The notes beneath the pieces were generated by a model, which did no database searches, was not told where the DNA came from, and worked only from the letters and a program-made list of their open reading frames with translations. 64,000 nucleotides of DNA from Pseudomonas sp. Irchel s3b2 (GTDB lineage: Bacteria; Pseudomonadota; Gammaproteobacteria; Pseudomonadales; Pseudomonadaceae), in contig NZ_FYEB01000005.1 in the NCBI RefSeq assembly GCF_900187445.1, positions 186,001 to 250,000 on the forward strand, written 5' to 3'. Shown here piece after piece: positions 8,510 to 20,113 of this stretch. The translations under genes and the position numbers were made by a program. The number at the start of each line of letters is the position of its first letter. Position 1 is the stretch's first letter.

Positions 8510-8708
8510 ACGGGTGCCCTTCACAGGGTGAAACGGGAAACCGGTGAATCATGTGCTTTACTCTAAAGCCATGTCAGTCCGGTGCTGCCCCCGCAACGGT
8601 AAGCGAGTGAAGCGTCAGATCCACTGTGCCCACATAGGGCATGGGAAGGTGATGCTTGCAGGTGTCGGCGCAAGCCCTGCCCCTCGCGAGCCCGGAGACC
8701 GGCCCGCA
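8510..8708 (+). ncRNA. Cobalamin riboswitch in the leader of cbtB-cbtA-cobE-cobM
   Basis: The plus strand shows tacgggtgcccttcacaggg with gggaaaccggtg, then gtgctgcccccgcaacggta, then cccactgtg-type and gggaaggtgatgc elements, and finally gagcccggagaccggcccgc (about 8688-8708). These are the ordered cobalamin-riboswitch landmarks. It lies about 135 bp upstream of cbtB and is divergent from the cobW riboswitch, so both halves of the locus should respond to the same ligand. Confidence 0.93.
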
Positions 8709-8842
8709 ACACAAAGTGACTTTTACGTTCACTGAATAACAAACCCGCGGTGGGCGGGCGCTGTTCGAAATCTCTGCGTGTCTCGGTATGCGGAGGTTTT
8801 CATGCGCTCTATTCACCCGCTGACAGACCAGAGGGAAGCGCC

Positions 8843-9034
8843 ATGTCGATCATCAGCAGTACCGCCAGTAGCACCGCCAGCACCACTTCAACCTTGAGCC
8901 AACGCCTGACCGCCGCTTTTTGTGCGTCGATCCTTGGCGCGTGCCTGGTGTATTTCGCCGGTTTCTCGCACATCGAAGCAGTACACAATGCCGCGCACGA
9001 TACCCGTCACAGTTCCGCCTTTCCGTGCCATTGA
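8843..9034 (+). CDS. cbtB: CbtB, small cobalt-transporter subunit
   Basis: This 63-residue protein has a Ser/Thr-rich N-terminus, one transmembrane helix (about residues 22-44, AAFCASILGACLVYFAG) and a His-rich tail HNAAHDTRHSSAFPCH, the signature of CbtB. CbtA/CbtB are predicted B12-regulated cobalt uptake proteins. The ATG at 8843 is preferred over longer in-frame starts because GAGGGAAG precedes it by 6-8 nt and the upstream frame runs through the riboswitch leader. cbtA follows 11 nt later. Confidence 0.92.
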   Translation: MSIISSTASSTASTTSTLSQRLTAAFCASILGACLVYFAGFSHIEAVHNAAHDTRHSSAFPCH

Positions 9035-9045
9035 GACCTGCTGAC

Positions 9046-9753
9046 ATGATCAAGCGTATTGCGCAAACCGCAGGTTTCACCGGGCTGCTGGCCGCCCTGC
9101 TATTGACCCTGCTGCAAAGCTTCTGGGTGGCTCCGCTGATCTTGCAAGCCGAGACCTACGAAAAATCCGAGCCGGCCGCTGTTGAAATCCACGAGCACGC
9201 CGCTGGCGCTGTCACCGCTCATACTCACGATGCGCAAGCCTGGGAGCCGGAAGACGGCTGGCAGCGCGTGCTGTCGACCACCGGCGGCAATCTGGTGGTA
9301 GCGGTCGGTTTCGCCCTGATGCTGGCAGGTCTCTACACCTTGCGCGCTCCACGCCGTACCTCCCAAGGCCTGCTCTGGGGTCTGGCCGGTTATGCGACGT
9401 TCGTGCTGGCGCCAACCCTCGGCCTGCCACCTGAGCTGCCGGGCACTGCCGCGGCGGATCTGGCGCAACGGCAGATCTGGTGGATTGGCACTGCCGCGTC
9501 CACCGCTGTCGGCATCGCGCTGATCGTGTTCAGCCGCCACTGGCTGATGAAGATCCTCGGCGTGGCGATTCTGGCTGTGCCTCATGTGATCGGCGCGCCG
9601 CAACCGGAAGTGCATTCGATGCTGGCGCCGCAAGCCCTGGAAGCGCAATTCAAAATCGCTTCGCAGCTGACCAACATGGCGTTCTGGCTGGCCCTGGGCC
9701 TGATCAGCGCCTGGTTGTTCCGCCGCAAAAGCGATGGCCATTACTCCGCATGA
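9046..9753 (+). CDS. cbtA: CbtA, predicted cobalt transporter membrane subunit
   Basis: This 235-residue integral membrane protein has about five hydrophobic segments: near residues 8-28, 80-105, 110-130, 145-165 and 205-225. A periplasmic-type loop rich in His (HEHAAGAVTAHTHDAQ, about 46-62) is a likely metal-binding site. Sequence and position after cbtB match the CbtA family, which is found under cobalamin riboswitches and is inferred to import Co2+ for corrin synthesis. The ATG at 9046 starts MIKRIAQTAGFTGLL, a typical first helix; a frame that begins earlier overlaps cbtB and lacks support. The stop overlaps the cobE start (ATGA). Confidence 0.92.
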   Translation: MIKRIAQTAGFTGLLAALLLTLLQSFWVAPLILQAETYEKSEPAAVEIHEHAAGAVTAHTHDAQAWEPEDGWQRVLSTTGGNLVVAVGFALMLAGLYTLRAPRRTSQGLLWGLAGYATFVLAPTLGLPPELPGTAAADLAQRQIWWIGTAASTAVGIALIVFSRHWLMKILGVAILAVPHVIGAPQPEVHSMLAPQALEAQFKIASQLTNMAFWLALGLISAWLFRRKSDGHYSA

Positions 9754-10163
9754 CGGACGTCAGCGCAGCGCCGACCTTAGTGGTCGGCCTGGGCTGCCAG
9801 CGCGGCTGCCCTGTCAGCACGCTGCGGGCGCTACTTGATCAGGCGTTACAGGCCCATCAAATCGAGCTTCGTGAGATCAAGGCCCTGGCCAGTATCGACC
9901 TGAAGCGTGAAGAGCCCGCCCTGATCGAACTGGCCGAACAGCTGGCATTGCCGTTGATGTATTTCAGCAGCGAACAATTGGCCGGTTATGAACCGCAACT
10001 CAGCCACCACTCCGACATCGCGTTCGAACGCACAGGCTGTTACGGCGTAGCGGAAAGTGCCGCGCTGGCACTGGCCGAACAACTGGCTCAGGCACCGGCA
10101 AAGTTGCTGATTCCACGACAAAAATACGCCCAGGCCACCCTCGCATTGGCCAGCGTCGCATAA
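9750..10163 (+). CDS. cobE: CobE (CbiG C-terminal domain-like) cobalamin biosynthesis protein
   Basis: This 137-residue protein has the CobE/CbiG_C fold signature: VVGLGCQRGCP (residues 10-20), then the IDLKREEPALIELAEQL segment and the TGCYGVAESAALALAE segment. CobE is needed in the aerobic pathway around the precorrin-3/4 steps; its precise activity is uncertain. The ATG at 9750 overlaps the cbtA stop codon by four bases, implying coupling, and cobM follows 82 bp later. Confidence 0.9.
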   Translation: MTDVSAAPTLVVGLGCQRGCPVSTLRALLDQALQAHQIELREIKALASIDLKREEPALIELAEQLALPLMYFSSEQLAGYEPQLSHHSDIAFERTGCYGVAESAALALAEQLAQAPAKLLIPRQKYAQATLALASVA

Positions 10164-10245
10164 AATCCCCGATAATCCCCGCCTTCGATCATGAGCAATC
10201 TTCATCTGAAGCGTGCCCATACCCTTTTTCTGACAGGAAACGACG

Positions 10246-10992
10246 ATGACCGTCTACTTCATTGGCGCAGGCCCCGGCGACCCGGAACTGATCACCGTCA
10301 AAGGCCAGCGGCTGATTCGTAGCTGCCCGGTCATCATCTATGCCGGCTCCCTGGTCCCCGCCGCCGTGCTGGAGGGCCACCGGGCCGAACAGGTGGTCAA
10401 CAGTGCCGAATTGCACCTGGAACAGATCATCGAGCTGATCAAGACTGCCCATGCCAACGGCCAGGACGTGGCCCGGGTACATTCCGGCGACCCGAGCCTG
10501 TATGGCGCGATTGGTGAGCAGATTCGCTACCTGCGTGAATTCGGCATCCCTTTCGAAATCATTCCCGGCGTCACCGCCACCGCTGCCTGCGCGGCGCTTT
10601 TGGGTGCTGAATTGACCTTGCCGGACGTGTCACAGAGCGTGATTCTGACCCGTTACGCCGACAAGACCGCGATGCCAGCCGGTGAAGAGCTCGGTAGTCT
10701 GGCGCAGCATGGGGCGACCATGGCAATTCACTTGGGGGTCAATCATCTGGAGAAGATCCTTGCCGAATTACTGCCGCACTATGGCGCCGATTGCCCGATT
10801 GCGGTGATTCATCGGGCGACCTGGCCGGATCAGGATTGGGTGGTGGGGACGCTGGCGGATATTGCCGAGAAGGTTCAAGCCAAGGGATTTCGCCGCACGG
10901 CGTTGATTCTGGTGGGCCGGGTGTTGGGTAGCGATCACTTCAGTGAATCGTCGTTGTATCGCGCGGGGCATGCGCATTTGTATCGCCCATAG
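10246..10992 (+). CDS. cobM: Precorrin-4 C11-methyltransferase
   Basis: This 248-residue SAM-dependent tetrapyrrole methylase has the glycine-rich N-terminus VYFIGAGPGDPELITVKG, HSGDPSLYGAI at about 80-90, IPGVTATAACAALLGAELTLP at about 108-128 and a C-terminal ALILVGRVL. The IIYAGSLVP and LPDVSQSVILTR segments fit CobM/CbiF rather than the other corrin methylases. It adds the C-11 methyl to precorrin-4 to give precorrin-5. It is the last gene of the plus-strand riboswitch unit. SD AGGAAACG precedes the ATG. A palindromic repeat and a hairpin terminator follow. Confidence 0.95.
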   Translation: MTVYFIGAGPGDPELITVKGQRLIRSCPVIIYAGSLVPAAVLEGHRAEQVVNSAELHLEQIIELIKTAHANGQDVARVHSGDPSLYGAIGEQIRYLREFGIPFEIIPGVTATAACAALLGAELTLPDVSQSVILTRYADKTAMPAGEELGSLAQHGATMAIHLGVNHLEKILAELLPHYGADCPIAVIHRATWPDQDWVVGTLADIAEKVQAKGFRRTALILVGRVLGSDHFSESSLYRAGHAHLYRP

Positions 10993-11001
10993 AGGCTCTA
11001 C

Positions 11002-11110
11002 TGATCGTTCCCACGCTCTGCGTGGGAACGCCTCAATGGACGCTCTGCGTCCGCTCTTGGGACGCGGAGCGTCCCGGGCTGCATTCCCACGCAGAGCGTG
11101 GGGAACGATC
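11002..11110. repeat. About 110-bp palindromic intergenic repeat, copy 2
   Basis: It is near-identical in layout to 2938-3052: gatcgttcccacgctctgcg at the left and its complement at the right, with the inner ggacgc...gcgtcc palindrome. It lies just after cobM. Confidence 0.85.
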
Positions 11111-11132
11111 AAACAGGTTATCGATCACCCAT

Positions 11133-11166
11133 AAAAAAACGGTGCTCACGGGGCACCGTTTTTTTA
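11133..11166. terminator. Bidirectional rho-independent terminator between cobM and nfuA
   Basis: The stem ACGGTGC/GCACCGT (loop tcacggg) is flanked by seven A's on the left and seven T's on the right, so it can end both the rightward cobM transcript and the leftward nfuA transcript. Confidence 0.9.
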
Positions 11167-11183
11167 TGTTTGCAGCGAACACC

Positions 11184-11837
<654 letters not shown>

Positions 11838-11861
11838 TCAGGAAAGATGCGCTGATCCCCT

Positions 11862-11953
11862 GTAGGAGCTGGCTTGCCAGCGAAGGCGTCAGCGCAGTCA
11901 ACATCCATCCCGAATGTGATGGCCTTTTCGCTGGCAAGCCAGCTCCCACAACG
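11862..11953. repeat. Inverted REP pair between nfuA and cti
   Basis: The elements tgtaggagctggcttgccag and ctggcaagccagctcccaca face each other across about 50 bp. This is a BIME-like pair with a different REP subtype (ctggcttgccag core) from the gcaagcctcgctcc type. Confidence 0.85.
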
Positions 11954-11969
11954 ATGTGGGTGGCGAGTA

Positions 11970-14255
11970 TCAGAGATTCTCGTAGCGATTCATGTCCAGC
12001 ACGCCCTCTTCCACCGGATCTGTGTCGTGGATGTAGCGGCTCAGATCATGGAAGTACTGCCAGAACTGCGGATGGCTGCGGCGAATGCCCCAGCGTTCGA
12101 CGATTTTCTCGAAACCGGCGGCGTCCTTCGCGCTTTCCATCTCGTCGACGAACGCGGGCACTTGGCCGGCCGGGATGTTGAACATGAAGTTCGGATAGCT
12201 GCTGAGCACACCCGGATAAATCGTCAACGTGTCGAGCCCCGGCTGATAGCGCAATGACTCACCGAGCAGGAACGCCACGTTGCTGTGGGCGCGGTTGCGC
12301 AGCAGGCTGTAGACCTCGCGCTTGCCGCTTTGGGTCTCGATGCGCAACATCGTGGCTTCCGGCAACAGATCGATGACTTTCAAACCGGCGGCCGGACGTG
12401 AAGTCAGGCGGCTCAAGGCCTGTTCGGCGTTCTGCAACGCCAGATCGATGTTCGGCCGCGAGCAATAAGCGCCATCGCAGCGGTTGATCGGGTCTGATTT
12501 GGCGTTGAGCTCGCCGTACCGGGCCAGCAATTGCAGGGTAAAATCGCGTTTCGGGTCCTTTTCGTCCAGCGTCAGCGCCGTTGGTTTGTCGTTGTCTATG
12601 TACTCATAATCCAGCCACATCTTGAACTGGCCGCTGTTCTGATACCAATCGTCGAGGAAGCCGTCCCGTGAGTCGGCCGGCATCAAACGCAGGAAGTTCT
12701 GCTCGGCACCGTTGCGGATCAGGTCGAAGTACAAGCGAGTCTGGGCCTGATGGGACACGTTGCCAAACACATCGAAGTTGACCGCCAACTGGTAATAAGT
12801 GCGTTCCAGCAACGGGTAATCGAATAGCCACATTGTCTGCGGCACGTCACCGATCAGGCCCTTGTTCACCGAGGCGCTGTCGAAGTGCCGGAAGATGCTC
12901 AGCAACGCGTTGTCATTGCCGGCCCACAGAGTCGACCAGCTCGGTGCCGGCAGATCGGCGTAGCTGTCCCGGCGCAGGGCTTCATATTCGTTGCGTTTGT
13001 CGCGGTAGTCGTGCCACAGGCTCAGAACACTGCCGACGTCATCGTTCTGCCCTGGCATCGCCAGCAACGGCGTGGCCTGGCCACGATAGTTCGGGTCGGT
13101 GATGTAAAGGTCATGCTCCGGGGCCTGGAACAGCGCCCAGAAGTTGTCGCGGATCACGTCGGTGGCGATCTGGCCACGGCAGACCGGACCACGAATAAAG
13201 GTGCGCACGAAGTATTCGGCGTTATCGAGCATGAACTGGTAACGCGCCTGAGCCGGGATTGCCTCAAAGGTCGTGAACGGATTGGCCCGTCGCTCCGGCC
13301 CGTAACCCGGCAAAGCGTCGACCTGCCAGTTGCCGCTGTAAAACAGGCTTTTGACCCGCGCCATCTTCGCCGCGCTCAGCGGATAGGTGATGTGGGTCTT
13401 GTGCACGATCACGCCTTGCACCGGCCACAAACGGTAGTAAACCTGAGTACCCGGATCGTCATTCGGCCGGCGGGTGTTGATCAAGTCAATGGGCTGCCCC
13501 GTCGGCGTGCGCGAACGTACCCACTGAAAGAAATGCCCTGGCTCGCTGTCCTTGAAATAGATGTGCGCCAGGAACCAGTGCTCGAACAACCAGCGCCCGA
13601 CCAGACTCTCCCGGGCGCCCGGCGCATTGAGCAGGTTTTCCCACTGCACCACCTGCAAGGCTTCCTTGGCGCTGGGCACCAGGCCCTGCTCATCAATCGG
13701 CGCACCGGAGGCCAGCCAGCGTTGCAGCGTCTGGTACTGCTGATCGGTCAGGCCGGTGACCGCCAGCGGCATGCCCTCTTTCGGGTGGGAACTGGCGTAG
13801 CCGTCGAACTCCGTCGGCATGGCGCACATGGTTTCCCGGTTCAGCCCCAGGACAATCTCTTCCGGTAGCTTGGCATTGGGTTGCAACGGCGTTTTGTGGC
13901 CCAGTTCCAGCATACGGGCCATCAACCCCGCCTGGCTGCCCTGAGCGTCAAGCACCGAATAAAAGCCCTTTTGCTGCCAGGCACGTTTGCCAAAGGCGTC
14001 ATAAAACAACCGGGTCGGCATTGCGGCCTGGCGGCGCTCGCCGTCATAGACAGGCGCCTTCGTCGCGCCTCGGGCCGCCCCTTCGCCACTGCCCAGATTG
14101 AGCTGACAGGCGGAGTCGTAGCAGGCATGGCAGGCCACGCACTTTTCGGTGAAGATCGGTTGAATATCGCGGACGTAGGAAATATCCGGACCTTGTGCAG
14201 CGGCGCCCCCGCTTAAAAACAGCATCAATAGGCTGGTGACGACGCGATACGACAT
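11970..14255 (-). CDS. cti: Fatty acid cis/trans isomerase (Cti), periplasmic c-type haem protein
   Basis: This 761-residue protein converts cis-unsaturated phospholipid acyl chains to trans isomers, a rapid membrane-stiffening response to solvents and heat in Pseudomonas. It has a signal peptide (residues 1-21, VVTSLLMLFLSGGAAAQ) and a haem-binding CVACH at 39-43 just after the mature start, as known for Cti. Length matches the family. The ATG at 14255 is chosen because it gives a normal signal peptide and has AGGACCAGG upstream. The ATG at 14273 has no SD, and longer starts add an unsupported N-terminus overlapping the metH promoter region. It is divergent from metH. Confidence 0.95.
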   Translation of the reverse strand: MSYRVVTSLLMLFLSGGAAAQGPDISYVRDIQPIFTEKCVACHACYDSACQLNLGSGEGAARGATKAPVYDGERRQAAMPTRLFYDAFGKRAWQQKGFYSVLDAQGSQAGLMARMLELGHKTPLQPNAKLPEEIVLGLNRETMCAMPTEFDGYASSHPKEGMPLAVTGLTDQQYQTLQRWLASGAPIDEQGLVPSAKEALQVVQWENLLNAPGARESLVGRWLFEHWFLAHIYFKDSEPGHFFQWVRSRTPTGQPIDLINTRRPNDDPGTQVYYRLWPVQGVIVHKTHITYPLSAAKMARVKSLFYSGNWQVDALPGYGPERRANPFTTFEAIPAQARYQFMLDNAEYFVRTFIRGPVCRGQIATDVIRDNFWALFQAPEHDLYITDPNYRGQATPLLAMPGQNDDVGSVLSLWHDYRDKRNEYEALRRDSYADLPAPSWSTLWAGNDNALLSIFRHFDSASVNKGLIGDVPQTMWLFDYPLLERTYYQLAVNFDVFGNVSHQAQTRLYFDLIRNGAEQNFLRLMPADSRDGFLDDWYQNSGQFKMWLDYEYIDNDKPTALTLDEKDPKRDFTLQLLARYGELNAKSDPINRCDGAYCSRPNIDLALQNAEQALSRLTSRPAAGLKVIDLLPEATMLRIETQSGKREVYSLLRNRAHSNVAFLLGESLRYQPGLDTLTIYPGVLSSYPNFMFNIPAGQVPAFVDEMESAKDAAGFEKIVERWGIRRSHPQFWQYFHDLSRYIHDTDPVEEGVLDMNRYENL

Positions 14256-14410
14256 ATCCCTGGTCCTGATCATGAGAAAACGCCGCGATTCTACCGGTCT
14301 GGCCTGCGCACCAACATGAACGATATTCATGCAAAACCCGCACATGCTCCAAAAGCGCACAGGTTTGTTATTATCCCGCCCCTTCGTCATGGCCTTACCG
14401 AGTAGTCCAA

Positions 14411-18121
<3,711 letters not shown>

Positions 18122-18130
18122 CCCCCTCCC

Positions 18131-18224
18131 CTGTGGGAGCGTGGCTTGCCCGCGATGAACGATGACGCGGTTTCCCTGTGAGACCGCGTCATCGTTCTTC
18201 GCGGGCAAGCCTCGCTCCTACAGG
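18131..18224. repeat. Inverted REP pair downstream of metH
   Basis: The elements tgtgggagcgtggcttgcccgcg and cgcgggcaagcctcgctcctaca face each other, with a short inner palindrome gatgacgcgg...ccgcgtcatc. It probably also stabilises the metH transcript end; no other terminator is seen. Confidence 0.85.
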
Positions 18225-18275
18225 ACTGGGTGGATTGGCTATGCTTACCTCTCATGCATTGATGACGGGGGATTT

Positions 18276-18497
18276 ATGGACGACCCAGTCGACAACAACA
18301 AACCGCCGACCTTCTGGCAGATGCTGCACAGCGTGCTGGCTGCCGCGTTCGGGGTGCAGAGCGGGAAGAACCGGGCACGCGACTTCACTCACGGCAAGCC
18401 GAGCCATTTCGTGATTTTGGGGATCCTGTTCACGGCAGTGTTCGCGTTGACACTGTTTGGCATCGTCAAACTGGTGGTGCATCTGGCGGGTATCTGA
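18276..18497 (+). CDS. DUF2970 small membrane protein
   Basis: This 73-residue protein has a polar N-terminal half (FWQMLHSVLAAAFGVQSGKNRARDF) and one C-terminal transmembrane helix (about 46-70, FVILGILFTAVFALTLFGIVKLVV). It matches the DUF2970 family, common as short proteins in proteobacteria, function unknown. The ATG at 18276 follows GGGGGATTT and sits right after the REP pair. It is convergent with the binding-protein gene 18504-19589, only 6 bp apart. Confidence 0.85.
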   Translation: MDDPVDNNKPPTFWQMLHSVLAAAFGVQSGKNRARDFTHGKPSHFVILGILFTAVFALTLFGIVKLVVHLAGI

Positions 18498-18503
18498 ACC
18501 AGC

Positions 18504-19589
18504 TCAGTGCATCAGGGCTTGCAGGCTGAACGGGTAGCGATACGACGCCGGCCGCCCTTTGGCCGAGAGTTTCTGGAAATCCACACCGTAATCCTGAGTA
18601 GTACTCAAAGCCAGCAATCGCTTGGCTTGTGCGTGATCGATCAGCTGCAACAACGGAATCTGCCGGTCGCGCCCACCGTACTGGCTGACATCCACCCCCT
18701 GGTCGTAGTCATGCAGTTGCACCAGAGCCCAACCACCCAGAGTGAAGTGCCCGCCCAACAGCACACTCAACCGCCCTTCCAACAGCGCCCGTAACGCGGC
18801 CGGTGAATTGTTGATGGCGCTGAACAGCACGTCCTTGCCAGGCTGACCTCCGGTTTCGGCGTAAGCCTGCATGGCGCCAAAGGCCATTTCATCGTTGGCC
18901 GACCAGACCAGCGACGTTTGCGGATAACGCTTGAACAATAAGCTGGCCTGTTCATAGGCGCGCTCGCGGGTCCAGCTGCCATAGACCAACTGGCGCAACC
19001 GTACTTCAGGGTGTTCGGCCAATGCCCGCATCATGCCCTGCTCACGCTGTTGCGCGGCTGGCGTGAGCTTCAGGCCAGAAAAGGCCACGAGATCAATGAC
19101 CTGACCGGGCGCGACCGGGGGATGCAGGCGAATAAGCTCCTTGAGCATCAAGTAGCCGCCCTCCTCATTGTTGGGCACCAGGCTGCCCAACCAGTCGGGA
19201 TACTTGTCCGGCTGGGCGCCGAGCAGGCGCATCTGGTCCGCGGTCAGGCCGTTGTTGACCAAAAACAGCTTCACACCGCTGCCTTGGGCCAGGCGCAGGA
19301 TTTCGGGCGCAACGTACAGTTCGTTGACGAACACCAGATAGTCCGGTCGATTCGGCCCTTGCAGGGCTTCGCGGGCCTGCTTGAGTGTGGTTTCAGCGTT
19401 TCGCTCGGAATACTGAATGTGCAAATCCATGCCCAGATCCTTGGCCGCTGCCTGCATGAACTGCGAGTAACTGACCCAGAAGACCTCTTGGGTGGTTCCT
19501 GGATTGAGGAACAATACGGACGCCGCCTGGGCACACGATCCCAAGACCGTACCAAGCGCCAGCACTACCCCACAGAAGAACTTCAACAT
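18504..19589 (-). CDS. Periplasmic substrate-binding protein (type I sugar-binding fold)
   Basis: This 361-residue exported protein has a signal peptide (residues 1-22, CGVVLALGTVLGSCAQA). The fold is that of a type I periplasmic binding protein: a Rossmann-like first lobe, YLVFVNELYVAPEILRLAQ (about 83-101), then SLVWSANDEMAFGAMQAYAETG (about 226-247), the hallmark 'ND.mA.Ga..A' of ribose/LacI-type binding proteins. No permease or ATPase gene adjoins it, so it may instead serve as a ligand sensor for a signalling protein elsewhere; the ligand is unknown. Start ATG at 19589. Confidence 0.85.
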   Translation of the reverse strand: MLKFFCGVVLALGTVLGSCAQAASVLFLNPGTTQEVFWVSYSQFMQAAAKDLGMDLHIQYSERNAETTLKQAREALQGPNRPDYLVFVNELYVAPEILRLAQGSGVKLFLVNNGLTADQMRLLGAQPDKYPDWLGSLVPNNEEGGYLMLKELIRLHPPVAPGQVIDLVAFSGLKLTPAAQQREQGMMRALAEHPEVRLRQLVYGSWTRERAYEQASLLFKRYPQTSLVWSANDEMAFGAMQAYAETGGQPGKDVLFSAINNSPAALRALLEGRLSVLLGGHFTLGGWALVQLHDYDQGVDVSQYGGRDRQIPLLQLIDHAQAKRLLALSTTQDYGVDFQKLSAKGRPASYRYPFSLQALMH

Positions 19590-19705
19590 TAAACGTCCGA
19601 GCCCCCGAAAATCCGCTGCGCATTATAGCCAGCGAAGTTCCTTGGAACGGTGCTTATTCCGGATTTTGTCCGACAATCGTCGGCGCCGGGCCCGGACGGG
19701 GTCGT

Positions 19706-19819
19706 TTATTGATGGCTGACCCAGAACACCGCCGTGCCCACGACCAGGATGATCAGGAACAAAATCGCCCAGGCATCGACCGTGCTATCGCTTTTCCCTG
19801 CTTTGGTTGGGTTGCTCAT
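19706..19819 (-). CDS. 37-residue single-pass membrane protein
   Basis: This short minus-strand gene encodes 37 residues: a polar head (MSNPTKAGKSDSTVDAW) and one transmembrane helix (AILFLIILVVGTAVFWV) ending in SHQ. SD AAGAGG lies about 7 nt before the ATG. The composition and clean start, helix and stop suggest a real small protein. It lies alone between the binding-protein gene and cysI. No function is recognised. Confidence 0.6.
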   Translation of the reverse strand: MSNPTKAGKSDSTVDAWAILFLIILVVGTAVFWVSHQ

Positions 19820-20113
19820 TGCATCGCCTCTTGTCGGTTTTATCGGTGATTGCATAAAGACTCGAGCACAGTTAAGACGATGATTGCCCGCACCACAAAT
19901 GGGGGTTTTATCTCGATAAGTTTCATTAGTCGTTTTGGTTCTTTACATATACTCAAACATCACTTTTGCGCATAACTGCAAACTGGTATCTTGCGTCCGC
20001 TCCGTTGGGAGTGCGCGGCCGTGCGCGCAGAATTGCCGAGGCAGTATCGGAGACTTCAGCAAGCGAAAAACGCAACTGGATCCGACCGGCCCAAGCCTGA
20101 GAACAGGACTTAT
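19820..20113 (+). promoter_or_regulatory. Long leader/promoter region of cysI
   Basis: These 294 bp have no convincing gene. An AT-rich segment (19905-19975: cgataagtttcattagtcg, then ctttacatatactcaaac) is markedly unlike the GC-rich surroundings and is the likely promoter and activator-binding area for cysI. Sulfur genes are usually CysB/sulfate-responsive, but I cannot assign a specific operator by eye. Confidence 0.4.

Noticed and set aside
14274..14410. A possible SAH or other riboswitch upstream of metH
   Set aside because: No ordered conserved motif of a known riboswitch class is visible. The 155-bp gap is explained by the divergent cti and metH promoters.
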